DNA of 32,762 nt from Candidatus Aenigmatarchaeota archaeon (GTDB lineage: Archaea; Aenigmatarchaeota; Aenigmatarchaeia; GW2011-AR5; JACRMX01): assembly GCA_018304635.1 (NCBI GenBank), contig JAGVVW010000008.1, positions 1 to 32,762 of the forward strand. The letters are read 5' to 3'. Shown here piece after piece: positions 15,663 through 23,431 of this stretch. A program made the translations under genes and the position numbers. How positions within the stretch are numbered: position 1 is the stretch's first letter; each line of letters starts with the position of its first letter. A model generated the notes under the pieces. That model worked only from the letters and a program-made list of their open reading frames with translations, had not been told where the DNA came from and did not search any database.

Positions 15663-15693
15663 CACTTTGTAGGTCATTTGAACTTCACACATC

Positions 15694-15731
15694 TTTTTTC
15701 AATTCCCCTATCAGGTGGGGGATTGAAAAAA
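15694..15731 (+). terminator. Long hairpin between convergent genes
   Basis: A TTTTTTCAAT...CCCC arm (15694-15708) pairs with GGGGGATTGAAAAAA (15717-15731), with one mismatch or bulge and an 8-nt loop. It lies between the VapC-type gene and the leftward gene at 15809. With T-runs on either strand it could end transcription from both sides. Confidence 0.6.
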
Positions 15732-15808
15732 CTTAACTGATATTAAAAACAGATTCCTTGCAGTTATGGTGGATTCATATAATATTAAGTTTTACCCTGA
15801 ACCCGCTA

Positions 15809-16021
15809 TTACTTTGTCAGTCCTTCTCTTTTATCAATCATCCAGAGAATTATGACTACAGCCATTGCAACAACAGAAGGAAACCACAGGTTGTATATTG
15901 ATGTTGACAAGCCAACACCGAATGCAAGTCCTGTAACGAATAACAGAAGCTTGTGTTCGTCGTGGATATTGTCTATACTCAACGGGTGTCTTCTTTTTTG
16001 AACTCTTCTTCGCTTTGCCAT
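15809..16021 (-). CDS. Small two-helix membrane protein
   Basis: 70 residues. A very basic N terminus (MAKRRRVQKRRHPLS) is followed by two hydrophobic helices (about 24-42 and 48-62) and a short charged tail. The basic N terminus should stay in the cytoplasm. No family is recognised. CTTTATATACC lies 20-31 nt before the ATG on the minus strand, so the message is probably leaderless. It lies between a bidirectional hairpin and the methyltransferase gene on the same strand. Confidence 0.6.
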   Translation of the reverse strand: MAKRRRVQKRRHPLSIDNIHDEHKLLLFVTGLAFGVGLSTSIYNLWFPSVVAMAVVIILWMIDKREGLTK

Positions 16022-16080
16022 GAGTATAATTTGTTTGGGTGTGGTATATAAAGCTTAACGAAGAAAAAAATGTCAAGTAA

Positions 16081-16686
16081 TTAATATAATTTTACTGCGT
16101 GTCCAATAATATTCTTTGAAAACAGCAGATTTTTATCGCGGCTATAACTGATTTTAATTTCATTGAACCCTGCTTTATTTAACAAAGCTTTTAATTTTCC
16201 AGCACTGACAAATTTATAATACCGCATGTGAATTTTATCCCCGACTTTCCACGGCCGATGTGTAATATTATTTTCCCTGAATAGTCCGGGCTGAAATTTA
16301 TTCCAGACAGTAATAATTATTTTTCCCTCTGGCTTAAGCACGCGAAATGCTTCTGCTACTGGCTTCTCCTGATTTTCAACACAGTGAAGTGCAGCTGCAA
16401 ATATGATATTGTCGAAAGAATTTGTTTTAAATGGAAGGTATGAAATATCTGATACTGAAATTTTTTCAGATTTTTTCTTTGCCAGCTTTAACATTTCATA
16501 TGAGAAATCGCAGCCAGTTATATTGGATTTTATCAAATGTCTGCCACTGCCGCATGCTATATCCAAAATACTTCCTTCAGCCTGCTCTATGAATTTTTTG
16601 ACTTCTTCAAGTGGCTTTTGCCTGTGCTGGTTCCAGGACATAGCAATAGAACCCCAAACCTGCTTTTGATTAATTTTTTCCTCCAT
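16081..16686 (-). CDS. Class I SAM-dependent methyltransferase, Trm9-like
   Basis: 201 residues with a Rossmann methyltransferase fold. Motif I is LDIACGSGRH (41-50), followed by the acidic strand end TGCDFSYEML, motif IV FDNIIFAAALHCVEN and FRVLKPEGKIIITVWN. The pattern WNQHRQKPLEEVKKFI...ITVWNKFQPG resembles Trm9/ALKBH8 tRNA wobble-uridine methyltransferases; a metabolite or other RNA substrate is also possible. The frame continues to 16725, but ATG 16686 is the best start. The dispersed repeat begins 3 nt upstream and supplies TTTTAAAT 25-32 nt before the start, so the repeat appears to contain this gene's promoter. Confidence 0.8.
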   Translation of the reverse strand: MEEKINQKQVWGSIAMSWNQHRQKPLEEVKKFIEQAEGSILDIACGSGRHLIKSNITGCDFSYEMLKLAKKKSEKISVSDISYLPFKTNSFDNIIFAAALHCVENQEKPVAEAFRVLKPEGKIIITVWNKFQPGLFRENNITHRPWKVGDKIHMRYYKFVSAGKLKALLNKAGFNEIKISYSRDKNLLFSKNIIGHAVKLY

Positions 16687-16688
16687 AA

Positions 16689-16885
16689 TAACCCTTCTTG
16701 GAGAATTAAAATTTAAAACTACCAAAAGCGTTAATGGAAAAAATATTATTTTCTTTAGTAACCCTTTTTGGAGAATTAAAATTTAAAGCTACCAACAGCC
16801 TTTTTGGAGAATAGTGTTGTTGAACTCTATGACTTTGCATCTACCAAAAACCCCGGGGAAAAATATATCTAAATAAAATATAAAA
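16689..16885 (+). repeat. Dispersed palindromic repeat, copy 3 (three successive units)
   Basis: Units begin at 16689, 16759 and 16798. The first two share AACCCTTYTTGGAGAATTAAAATTTAAA and CTACCAA; in the third, TTTTTGG (16801-16807) pairs with CCAAAAA (16844-16850). Stems in the first two are eroded. The GTTGACG block is altered to GTTAATGG in unit 1 and CCCCGGGG in unit 3. The left edge abuts the start codon of the methyltransferase gene. About 70 further nt to 16957 hold nothing recognisable. Confidence 0.75.
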
Positions 16886-16957
16886 AATTCTGAAACCGGA
16901 AAATGAAAATTCATTGCGCTTCGCGGCATCATGCGGTTTCGAAGAAATATCAATCCT

Positions 16958-17362
16958 TTACGGACAAACCGATGTGTCTTCTGTTGCTGTAGAAGAAACT
17001 TTCACAGTCTGAGTTGTTGTGCATAATGTTCCTGATGCTACTGTACATGAAGCAAATGCACTTGAGTCTATTGTTGCTTTATCCCACGTGCATGTCTTAG
17101 ATTCATTATCTACATAAACAACCAGTGTTGCCGTGTTAATGCTTGTTACACCAGTGTTTCTGACAGTAACAGATATGCTGTTTACATTTTCAATGCGCAC
17201 AACACCTGTCATTTGTTCTGTGCCGGTTTCTACCTGTTCAGATGCTTTTTGTGTTGTAGCTGTCATTATTTTCTGGAAGAATCCGAAGGCAAACCCAACA
17301 ATAACAACGGTAATCAGCAACAAAAGTATTACAGCCAAAACCGGCGTTATTCCCTTATTCAT
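16958..17362 (-). CDS. Archaeal class III (type IV-like) pilin
   Basis: 134 residues from ATG 17362, preceded by AGGTGACAAC; an open frame extends to 17389. The N terminus is MNKG-ITPVLAVILLLLITVVIVGFAF, a class III signal. Cleavage by an EppA/FlaK-type prepilin peptidase is expected at G|I, leaving the hydrophobic helix for filament assembly. The rest is a Thr/Ser/Val-rich beta domain with four Cys (CTWD, SCTV, LCTT, VCP) that could form two disulfides. This matches archaeal DUF1628-type pilins. It lies 54 nt downstream of the rhomboid gene on the same strand, possibly in one operon. Confidence 0.8.
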   Translation of the reverse strand: MNKGITPVLAVILLLLITVVIVGFAFGFFQKIMTATTQKASEQVETGTEQMTGVVRIENVNSISVTVRNTGVTSINTATLVVYVDNESKTCTWDKATIDSSAFASCTVASGTLCTTTQTVKVSSTATEDTSVCP

Positions 17363-17416
17363 GTTGTCACCTATAATTCTATTTATCAATAATTTATTCA
17401 GCCTGTTCTTAAAGCT

Positions 17417-18112
17417 TTAGCCAAACATTAATTTAATAATATACGGTACAGCCAGTACTATCATGGTGCCAACAGCTATTAGTATAATGCCTCTTTTCAG
17501 ACCTTTTGATTTAAATCCATGTATTAATCCTACGATCAAGCCGCCAAAATGTGCTACATAAGATATATTACCTTCAGCTGTCATAAAGCCGATGATATTG
17601 TAAACTATATAAAGTGAGCCTATTATTATCAAAGGCAATGGCACAAACAAAGGATAAGACGACAGGTCAATGGGATGGGTTATCATGCCTATTCCTACTA
17701 TGGTAAAAATGCCTGCACTTGCTCCGATAGAAACAACGCCCGGCGAATAGAACACCATTGACATCAGATCTCCGGCAAATGCACCCATGAAAAATAATGC
17801 TAAAAATTTAAAAGGTCCAATTCCTTTTTCAACAGCCAGACCGAAAAACAACAGAACCAAGACATTTGATATTAGGTGCTCAACGCTTCCGTGTAGAAAT
17901 ATTGAACTTAATGAAATCCACGGCCTTTCAAAAAAATTCTTTGTACTGAATCCGTAATAATCTATGAAGCTGTTGGGATCAGGTACGAAGAATAATACAT
18001 ATACAAATCCTATGATGCACAGTGCAATTAGAAATATGGTTGCTTTCATTAATAACTTATTGTGAATTGCGTAATTTATACCTATTATTTTTGATGCTTT
18101 TCCAGAAGCCAT
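17417..18112 (-). CDS. Rhomboid family intramembrane serine protease
   Basis: A 231-residue multi-span membrane protein with about six hydrophobic helices. The rhomboid dyad is visible: S132 in SIGASAGIF (GxSx motif, Ala instead of the commoner Gly after Ser) and H188 in AHFGGLIVGLIHG. The oxyanion-side H74, H79 and N83 lie in FLHGSVEHLISN. Rhomboids cut single-pass proteins within the membrane. Its neighbour on the same strand is a class III pilin, a possible substrate or merely an operon partner. The start has only a weak AGG site. A cluster of perfect hairpins lies upstream, between this gene and ftsZ. Confidence 0.85.
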   Translation of the reverse strand: MASGKASKIIGINYAIHNKLLMKATIFLIALCIIGFVYVLFFVPDPNSFIDYYGFSTKNFFERPWISLSSIFLHGSVEHLISNVLVLLFFGLAVEKGIGPFKFLALFFMGAFAGDLMSMVFYSPGVVSIGASAGIFTIVGIGMITHPIDLSSYPLFVPLPLIIIGSLYIVYNIIGFMTAEGNISYVAHFGGLIVGLIHGFKSKGLKRGIILIAVGTMIVLAVPYIIKLMFG

Positions 18113-18219
18113 CCTGAAAATTTTTTAGCAGAAGATGCATCTGTTGAAATGTTCTGAACTTTCCAGCGTTGGTGGTTGCAAAATACAATTTCATATGTTT
18201 ATCATGAATTTGAAAAAAT

Positions 18220-18364
18220 CAAATACCCTGTGCTAAAGCACAGGGTATGTATTTGCTCAAAGAACCAAAGGTTCTTTGGCATGTCAGAAAGCCTCGCTTT
18301 CTGAACATCACATTCAAAAGCTTATATCCATCCATATGCTAAAGCATATGGTATTTTTGAATGT
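18220..18364. repeat. Array of four perfect hairpins between rhomboid gene and ftsZ
   Basis: Four back-to-back perfect palindromes occupy 145 bp. ATACCCTGTGC/GCACAGGGTAT lies at 18223-18248, CAAAGAACC/GGTTCTTTG at 18258-18278 and TCAGAAAGC/GCTTTCTGA at 18284-18304. CCATATGCT/AGCATATGG lies at 18332-18351, nested in ACATTCAAAA/TTTTGAATGT (18310-18364). Loops are only 2-4 nt, and the first and last share GCTAAAGC. The array lies upstream of both divergent genes and before the ftsZ TATA-like element (TTAAATA near 18386). Confidence 0.85.
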
Positions 18365-18423
18365 AAAATAAAAACTTAAATTCTGTTAAATACATAATAT
18401 ATCAAGAAACTGGGGGGTTTTTA

Positions 18424-19527
18424 ATGAGCGATGATGATTTATTTGAAGCACAAAAAGCAAAAATTCTGATAGTTGGATCTGGCGGAGGCGGGTGCAATAC
18501 AGTTACCAGATTATATGAAATGGGGATTACTGGCGCTAAAGTAGTTGCACTTAATACAGATGCAAAACATCTTTCAATAACAAAAGCTGATAAGCGAATT
18601 CTACTTGGAAAAAATATCACCAAAGGTCTTGGTGCTGGAGGTTATCCGGAAGTTGGTAAAGATGCTGCCATAGAAGCTAAAAATGAAATTATAGATATTT
18701 TAGATGGCGTAGATCTTGTTTTTGCAACTTGCGGCTTAGGCGGTGGCACTGGTACAGGCTCTTTGCCGGTTGTTGCCAGATTAGCAAAGGACAGAGGTGC
18801 AATTGTTATTGCAGCTGTTACATTGCCATTTAAATTAGAAGGTTCGCGGGTTGATAAAGCTGAAGAAGGCTTGGCTGTTCTGCGGGAAAACTGTGATACT
18901 GTTATAGTTATTGAAAACCAGAAACTTCTGGCATTTGCAGGCAATATGCCTTTGAAAAAAGCGTTTGGCGTTGCAGATGACCTGATCGCAACTATGATAA
19001 AAGGAATAACAGAAACTATCAGTGAACCTTCATTGGTTAATCTTGATTATGCTGATGTCAAAGCTGTCATGAAGTCAGGTGGGGTAGCTTCAATAGGAAC
19101 TGGCAGATCCAATGATACAACAAATAGAGCACAGCAAGCTGTTATGAAAGCTCTGAATCATCCATTATTGGATGTAAATTATGCTGGTGCAAGCGGAGCT
19201 TTGATACAAATTATAGGCAGTGAAGATATGACACTGGATGAAGTCAATACAATCGGAGAAGCTGTCAGTAGTCATCTGAATAAAAACGCACAAACTATAT
19301 GGGGTGCGAGAATAATACCAAAATTTGACGGCATTCAGGTTATCTCTATTATCACAGGTGTAAAAAGTGCCTATATTCTTGGGCCAACTGGTGCAGAAGA
19401 CAAAAAGGCATCTGCAATGAAGCATAGTACTAAGGATAGTGATGGTTTCAGAAGTAGCGATAGTTCTAAAGGCAGTGGTAGTTCCAAAAGCAGTGGTGAT
19501 AATGACTTGGGAATTGATATGCTGTGA
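18424..19527 (+). CDS. ftsZ: Cell division GTPase FtsZ
   Basis: 367 residues. This tubulin homologue polymerises into the division ring. The N-terminal GTPase domain starts KILIVGSGGGGCNTVTRL, and the GTP-binding signature GGGTGTGS lies at 106-113, followed by the synergy-loop region (NLDYADVKAVMKSGGVASIGTG). A Ser/Gly/Lys-rich flexible linker begins at about 328, and the protein ends in a short conserved tail, DLGIDML, of the type used to bind membrane-anchoring partners. The ATG follows a GGGGGG run by 6 nt, with a TTAAATA element about 35 nt upstream. Paralogue class (FtsZ1 or FtsZ2) cannot be settled by eye. Confidence 0.96.
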   Translation: MSDDDLFEAQKAKILIVGSGGGGCNTVTRLYEMGITGAKVVALNTDAKHLSITKADKRILLGKNITKGLGAGGYPEVGKDAAIEAKNEIIDILDGVDLVFATCGLGGGTGTGSLPVVARLAKDRGAIVIAAVTLPFKLEGSRVDKAEEGLAVLRENCDTVIVIENQKLLAFAGNMPLKKAFGVADDLIATMIKGITETISEPSLVNLDYADVKAVMKSGGVASIGTGRSNDTTNRAQQAVMKALNHPLLDVNYAGASGALIQIIGSEDMTLDEVNTIGEAVSSHLNKNAQTIWGARIIPKFDGIQVISIITGVKSAYILGPTGAEDKKASAMKHSTKDSDGFRSSDSSKGSGSSKSSGDNDLGIDML

Positions 19528-19531
19528 AACG

Positions 19532-19630
19532 ATGATGCTGGGAAATGATTTTGCTATTTACAGTAAAGAAGGGGAAAATTTAGAGAAAGAACAATTGAAA
19601 CGATGTGAATATGAAATTTTGGAAATTTGA
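19532..19630 (+). CDS. Possible 32-residue peptide after ftsZ
   Basis: A short frame, MMLGNDFAIYSKEGENLEKE followed by QLKRCEYEILEI, begins 5 nt after the ftsZ stop. It has protein-like charged, helical composition. The ribosome site is weak (GTGA). It could be a coupled microprotein or chance. Confidence 0.25.
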   Translation: MMLGNDFAIYSKEGENLEKEQLKRCEYEILEI

Positions 19631-19642
19631 GACTGATTAGGA

Positions 19643-19969
19643 TCAATTTCGTGAATATTCAGGCCATCTGATATATAACGGAAGACCCAGACGACCCCGG
19701 CGATCATTTCCAATTCTTATTGCCAGTCTTTTGTATGCCTGGCTGATTTGCTCTCTTGTGTTTTCATTTATCACAGCAAGTTTGTCCGGCTGTAGATATA
19801 TTATGTAAATGCCTTCCAGATCACGTCCTAGTTCATCTAATAGTCCATATAATTTTGCAGGAGAAAGTTTTTCATTTTTAATAGCGTCTTCATCTATAAA
19901 ATAATCTGTTTCAACTTCCAATAAACGCCTCATGACTTCATTTCCTGAAAATTCTCTTCTTCGTGCCAT
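19643..19969 (-). CDS. Hypothetical protein
   Basis: 108 residues from ATG 19969; the longer frame to 19984 has no supporting signal, whereas TTATAAAATT lies 22-31 nt before 19969, suggesting a leaderless mRNA. It is a soluble alpha/beta protein with a basic N terminus (MARRREFSGNEVMRRLLEVE) and a central strand pair (GIYIIYLQPDKLAVINENT). The C terminus is Arg-rich (YKRLAIRIGNDRRGRLGLPLYI), so nucleic-acid binding is conceivable. I do not recognise a family. It is convergent with ftsZ and followed upstream, on the same strand, by the NAD kinase gene. Confidence 0.6.
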   Translation of the reverse strand: MARRREFSGNEVMRRLLEVETDYFIDEDAIKNEKLSPAKLYGLLDELGRDLEGIYIIYLQPDKLAVINENTREQISQAYKRLAIRIGNDRRGRLGLPLYIRWPEYSRN

Positions 19970-20024
19970 ATAATAGAATTCCAATGCAAAATTTTATAAG
20001 CTTGTGGTGGGAAAATAATTCTGA

Positions 20025-20807
20025 TTATTGTTTCATCAGTTGCTTCAGTTTCTGATAAAAATTATCCTTAGAAAGCCTGATAATTCTAGCAGGCTCGCTT
20101 CTTTCGATTGTAAATTCCTGGCCTTTTTTTGTGGTGCTTTCATAATATCCGTCAACGACAATTATGCCACTGTTGTTTTGTTTAATGTCTATTTTTTTAT
20201 CCGCAGGAATTATCATCGGCTTTAGTGTAGTGTAAAAACTGTTTAGCGGGACAATTGAAATTGCATCCAATGAAGGATCTATGACCGAACCTCCAGCTGA
20301 CGAATTGTAAGCTGTTGAACCTCTCACAGTTGATATCAATACTCCATCGCCGCGAAATTCAAAATTTACATCATCAATGCTTATATCAATGTTCATGATT
20401 TTTGAAGGGAATTTTCTGGATATTACTATTTCATTCAAAGCAGGCAGGCAGTCATCAATGCCGCATGCTTTTATTCTGTTCCACTTTTCAATGATGTAGT
20501 TCTGCTTGTTTATGTCATTCATTTTTTTAAGCAGGTGTTCATAATCTATTACTGTCAGGAATCCAGTCCCTCCGGTTCTGACAGGAAGAATTGGCTTTTC
20601 TGTTTTGGAAGCGACCCATAAAAAAGTGCCATCACCGCCCAATGTAATGATTAAATCGCCGTCAAATTCAGGAACTTTTTCAGTATCAGCAGAAAGCTTC
20701 TGGCCGGTATATGTATCAAAAATTACTTCTGCATGAAGTTTCTCAGCCAACTTTTCAGCCATCTTATCTATGCCTTCATCAGTCTTGGCAACAATTAATA
20801 TCTTCAT
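20025..20807 (-). CDS. nadK: NAD kinase
   Basis: A 260-residue ATP(or polyphosphate)-NAD kinase making NADP. The diagnostic GGDGT is at 57-61 (LIITLGGDGTFLW), followed by the NE motif in ALNEIVI and the NAD-binding GDGVLISTVRGSTAYNSSAGGSVIDPSL region. The C-terminal beta domain (IIVVDGYYE) completes the usual archaeal length. A TTTAAATA-like box 20-30 nt upstream of the ATG overlaps the divergent promoter of the beta-propeller gene, and no ribosome site is seen. Both transcripts are therefore probably leaderless. Confidence 0.93.
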   Translation of the reverse strand: MKILIVAKTDEGIDKMAEKLAEKLHAEVIFDTYTGQKLSADTEKVPEFDGDLIITLGGDGTFLWVASKTEKPILPVRTGGTGFLTVIDYEHLLKKMNDINKQNYIIEKWNRIKACGIDDCLPALNEIVISRKFPSKIMNIDISIDDVNFEFRGDGVLISTVRGSTAYNSSAGGSVIDPSLDAISIVPLNSFYTTLKPMIIPADKKIDIKQNNSGIIVVDGYYESTTKKGQEFTIERSEPARIIRLSKDNFYQKLKQLMKQ

Positions 20808-20858
20808 AAATAAATTGTAAGACGAATGTTTAAATATTATATATGTAATAAGTTATTT

Positions 20859-23093
20859 ATGTCAAGAGTCGTGGGTAGTACAAAATCTATGATATTTGTC
20901 GTTTTATTGTTTATTTTATTAACTGTATTTTTTGTTTTTTACAGGGATTTGCTGTTTTTTCCAAGTGGAAATTTTTCTTCAACTACTACAACTTCAACCA
21001 GCACTACAACAAGTACAACAACGAGTACATCCACAACTATAAGTTCGATAACGACAACTACGAGTACGACAACCACGAGTACGACAACAATAACTACAAC
21101 AACGATAGTTCCTTCTTTTGATCAATGGGTATTGATAGGTCCGGGAAGTTCTGGTCTTAGTCCGAGTATTGTTCAGTCAGGAAATAATATATATTTAGTA
21201 ATTAATTGTGGCGGGGCAAGAGTAAGCAGGGATTCGGGTGAAACATGGCAATTTGCAAACAAAGGATTTGATTATCAGAAATTCGGTTCAGATGCAGATG
21301 ATATGCAGGTTATAGAACCACATCCGAAAATCAAAGATCTTGTTTTTGCCGGAGGAAAAACAGGTGTATATAGAAGTACGGATAATGCTTTAACATGGTC
21401 ACGTGTTTTATCCGGAGAAGAAGCAAAAATTGGTGACATAGCTTTCAACCCCTTAAATAATAATATTATTTACGCTGCTACCGGCAGACTTGATGCTAAT
21501 GAACCATATAATAATGTGGCAAAATCCGAAGGAATTATTTGGCGAAGCGATGATAAAGGTTTAACATGGATCGAAGCGGGAAAAATAGAAAATGCAAATA
21601 TATATTCTTTGGCGATATCTCCGGAAAATAAAATTTATGCTGCTACAAACACAGGATTATGGAAAAGTCTGGATAATGGAAAATCATGGCAAAAACTTTC
21701 TGGCCTTCCTCATGATCGTCCAGTGACTGTAAAATTAGACAGATTTGATCCAAAAACAATTTACGTTGTTCTGCTTACAAATCCTCAAAATAAAGGAGGA
21801 GTATGGAAAAGCATTGATGAGGGAGAGACCTGGCGAGATATTACTTCAAATCTTATCAGTCCCAGAATTATTAGACCCGGAAAGGAAGTTTACAATGTTA
21901 TTCAGTATAAAGATTTTGAACAGCACCCAACTGATAATAATACGATTTTCATTACTTCTCTGTATATTAAAGGCGGAGGAATCTGGGTTTCCAGGAACAA
22001 CGGTTCCAGCTGGGAAAGCCTGACAACAGAAGAAAATATGGCAGAGGGATGGGCTGACAACAAACAGTTTTTCGGCATAGATCTAAGTATTAACGAGTAT
22101 AATCCACTGGAAATGGTTTTCACATCAGGTGGGGAATCCAATGGGTTTAAAACAATAGATGGTGGAAAAACATGGGTTCCTCTGCATACGAAAAAAACAG
22201 GTGTTGTTCAGGGAAAAAATACTTATTCCAATAAAGGCATGGAAAGCTATAAAGGTGCAATAGCTGTTCATCCTGATAATACAGGTATCATTCTATTAGG
22301 ATACGGTGACCATGGAATTTTCAAAAGCGTTGATGGTGGCAAAAATTTTTTCAGGGTTGCAGACAAGGCTTCAGATGCTAATTTTATACGCTTTTCAATC
22401 GCAGACCCAAACAAAGTATATATGGTTTCATGGCAGCCTGAAAAAAATATGTGGATAAGCAATGATGCAGGGTCAACATGGGAATTAAGAAATCAGGATA
22501 ACATGGAAATGCTTGATGTTCTGCCGCATCCGAGAAAAAAAGATATTGCTTTTGCTGTATCCAACAAAGGATTGCTTAAAACTGAAAATGGAGGTGACAC
22601 ATGGAAAGCTATTGAAATACCGGATGCAAAAAATATAAAATCCATTTCATTTATGAATAATAAACTTTTGTTTGCTGCCGGAGGAAAGGAAGTCTATATG
22701 AGTTCAAATGACGGGTCAACGTGGTTGCTGGCTTATAAATTTGATGCATCTGTAAGAATTTATTCTGTTTTTAGTCCGAAAAGCAATATATTTGTGGCAA
22801 CTGATGATGGTGTTTATAAATCAGAAGTTACAAACGAAAAGATAAATGAATGGTTTCTTGTTCTACCGGAAAAAGGTATGACAATTGTTAACGGTGGAGG
22901 TGATTTTGTTTATAGTGCATCTTTTAATGGCAATGGCATATGGATGTCAAGACTGAATGGAAATTCCGGGACATGGACACAAATAACTGGTGAGTGGTCA
23001 GGTGACATAGAACACATGACAGCTGACCCGAAAAATCCAAATATTGTATATGCATCAGGAAAATGTGCAGGCGTATGGAAAAGAGTTAATTGA
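20859..23093 (+). CDS. Membrane-anchored or secreted Asp-box beta-propeller protein
   Basis: 744 residues from ATG 20859, chosen because the TTTAAATATTATATA box lies 20-30 nt upstream; an in-frame ATG at 20826 overlaps that box. One hydrophobic helix (about 11-31) acts as signal or anchor. It is followed by a Thr/Ser-rich linker (about 42-85), probably O-glycosylated and extended. The rest is a repeat domain with 11 Asp-box motifs of the S-x-D-x-G-x-T-W type, such as SRDSGETW, SDDKGLTW, SIDEGETW, TIDGGKTW, SNDAGSTW and SSNDGSTW. This gives a sortilin/GH74-like beta-propeller pair facing outside the cell. Whether it is an enzyme or a binding surface protein cannot be told. Confidence 0.82.
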   Translation: MSRVVGSTKSMIFVVLLFILLTVFFVFYRDLLFFPSGNFSSTTTTSTSTTTSTTTSTSTTISSITTTTSTTTTSTTTITTTTIVPSFDQWVLIGPGSSGLSPSIVQSGNNIYLVINCGGARVSRDSGETWQFANKGFDYQKFGSDADDMQVIEPHPKIKDLVFAGGKTGVYRSTDNALTWSRVLSGEEAKIGDIAFNPLNNNIIYAATGRLDANEPYNNVAKSEGIIWRSDDKGLTWIEAGKIENANIYSLAISPENKIYAATNTGLWKSLDNGKSWQKLSGLPHDRPVTVKLDRFDPKTIYVVLLTNPQNKGGVWKSIDEGETWRDITSNLISPRIIRPGKEVYNVIQYKDFEQHPTDNNTIFITSLYIKGGGIWVSRNNGSSWESLTTEENMAEGWADNKQFFGIDLSINEYNPLEMVFTSGGESNGFKTIDGGKTWVPLHTKKTGVVQGKNTYSNKGMESYKGAIAVHPDNTGIILLGYGDHGIFKSVDGGKNFFRVADKASDANFIRFSIADPNKVYMVSWQPEKNMWISNDAGSTWELRNQDNMEMLDVLPHPRKKDIAFAVSNKGLLKTENGGDTWKAIEIPDAKNIKSISFMNNKLLFAAGGKEVYMSSNDGSTWLLAYKFDASVRIYSVFSPKSNIFVATDDGVYKSEVTNEKINEWFLVLPEKGMTIVNGGGDFVYSASFNGNGIWMSRLNGNSGTWTQITGEWSGDIEHMTADPKNPNIVYASGKCAGVWKRVN

Positions 23094-23095
23094 TT

Positions 23096-23104
23096 TTTAA
23101 AGTT
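23096..23104 (+). promoter_or_regulatory. TATA-like box of the tRNA-Ala gene
   Basis: TTTTAAAGT lies about 23-31 nt before the first base of the tRNA-Ala (23127), just after the stop of the beta-propeller gene. This is the normal spacing for archaeal transcription. Confidence 0.45.
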
Positions 23105-23163
23105 CTATTAGATAAAATAAACCAATGGGCTGGTAGATCAACTGGAAGATCGCTTCCATGGCA

Positions 23164-23293
23164 CAACCTTTTTGAAGAATTGAAATCTGCATCTATCAAA
23201 AACGTTGACGAAAAATATTATAGATGAAGAAAAAAGCATGTATGGAAAAAAGAACAGTTGCAATCCTTTGATTTGTATATTAAAAATCCAGAA
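23164..23293 (+). other. tRNA-Ala intron 1 (37/38), made of the dispersed repeat (copy 4)
   Basis: The intron starts CAACCTTTTTGAAGAATTGA. TTTTTGA (23169-23175) pairs with TCAAAAA (23196-23202), followed by CGTTGACGAAAAATATTA; a decayed second start GTTGCAATCCTTTGA lies at 23258. This is the dispersed repeat with another co-varied stem. Junction structure: exon TGG (23159-23161) pairs with intron CCA (23288-23290), bulge CAC (23162-23164) is cut after A, and bulge AAT (23292-23294) is cut after the second A. Confidence 0.85.
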
Positions 23294-23315
23294 TGGAAGA
23301 GGCTGCGAGTTCAAG

Positions 23316-23431
23316 CTAACCTTTCTTTTCAAACGAAAGACGCATCTTCGATGCGTCAAGTCGTTAAAGAAAGCTTAAGGTCACCAAAGAAAGACATCTG
23401 GCTTTGCATATAAAATGAAAGGCTATGAAAA
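23316..23431 (+). other. tRNA-Ala intron 2 (59/60, T-loop)
   Basis: Exon TTCA (23310-23313) pairs perfectly with intron TGAA (23426-23429). The 3-nt bulges AGC (23314-23316) and AAT (23430-23432) hold the cut sites. An inner helix TAACCTTTC (23317-23325) pairs with GAAAGGCTA (23417-23425) with one mismatch. Inside is a perfect hairpin GACGCATC/GATGCGTC (23339-23357). This is a textbook bulge-helix-bulge at a non-canonical site. Confidence 0.85.
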
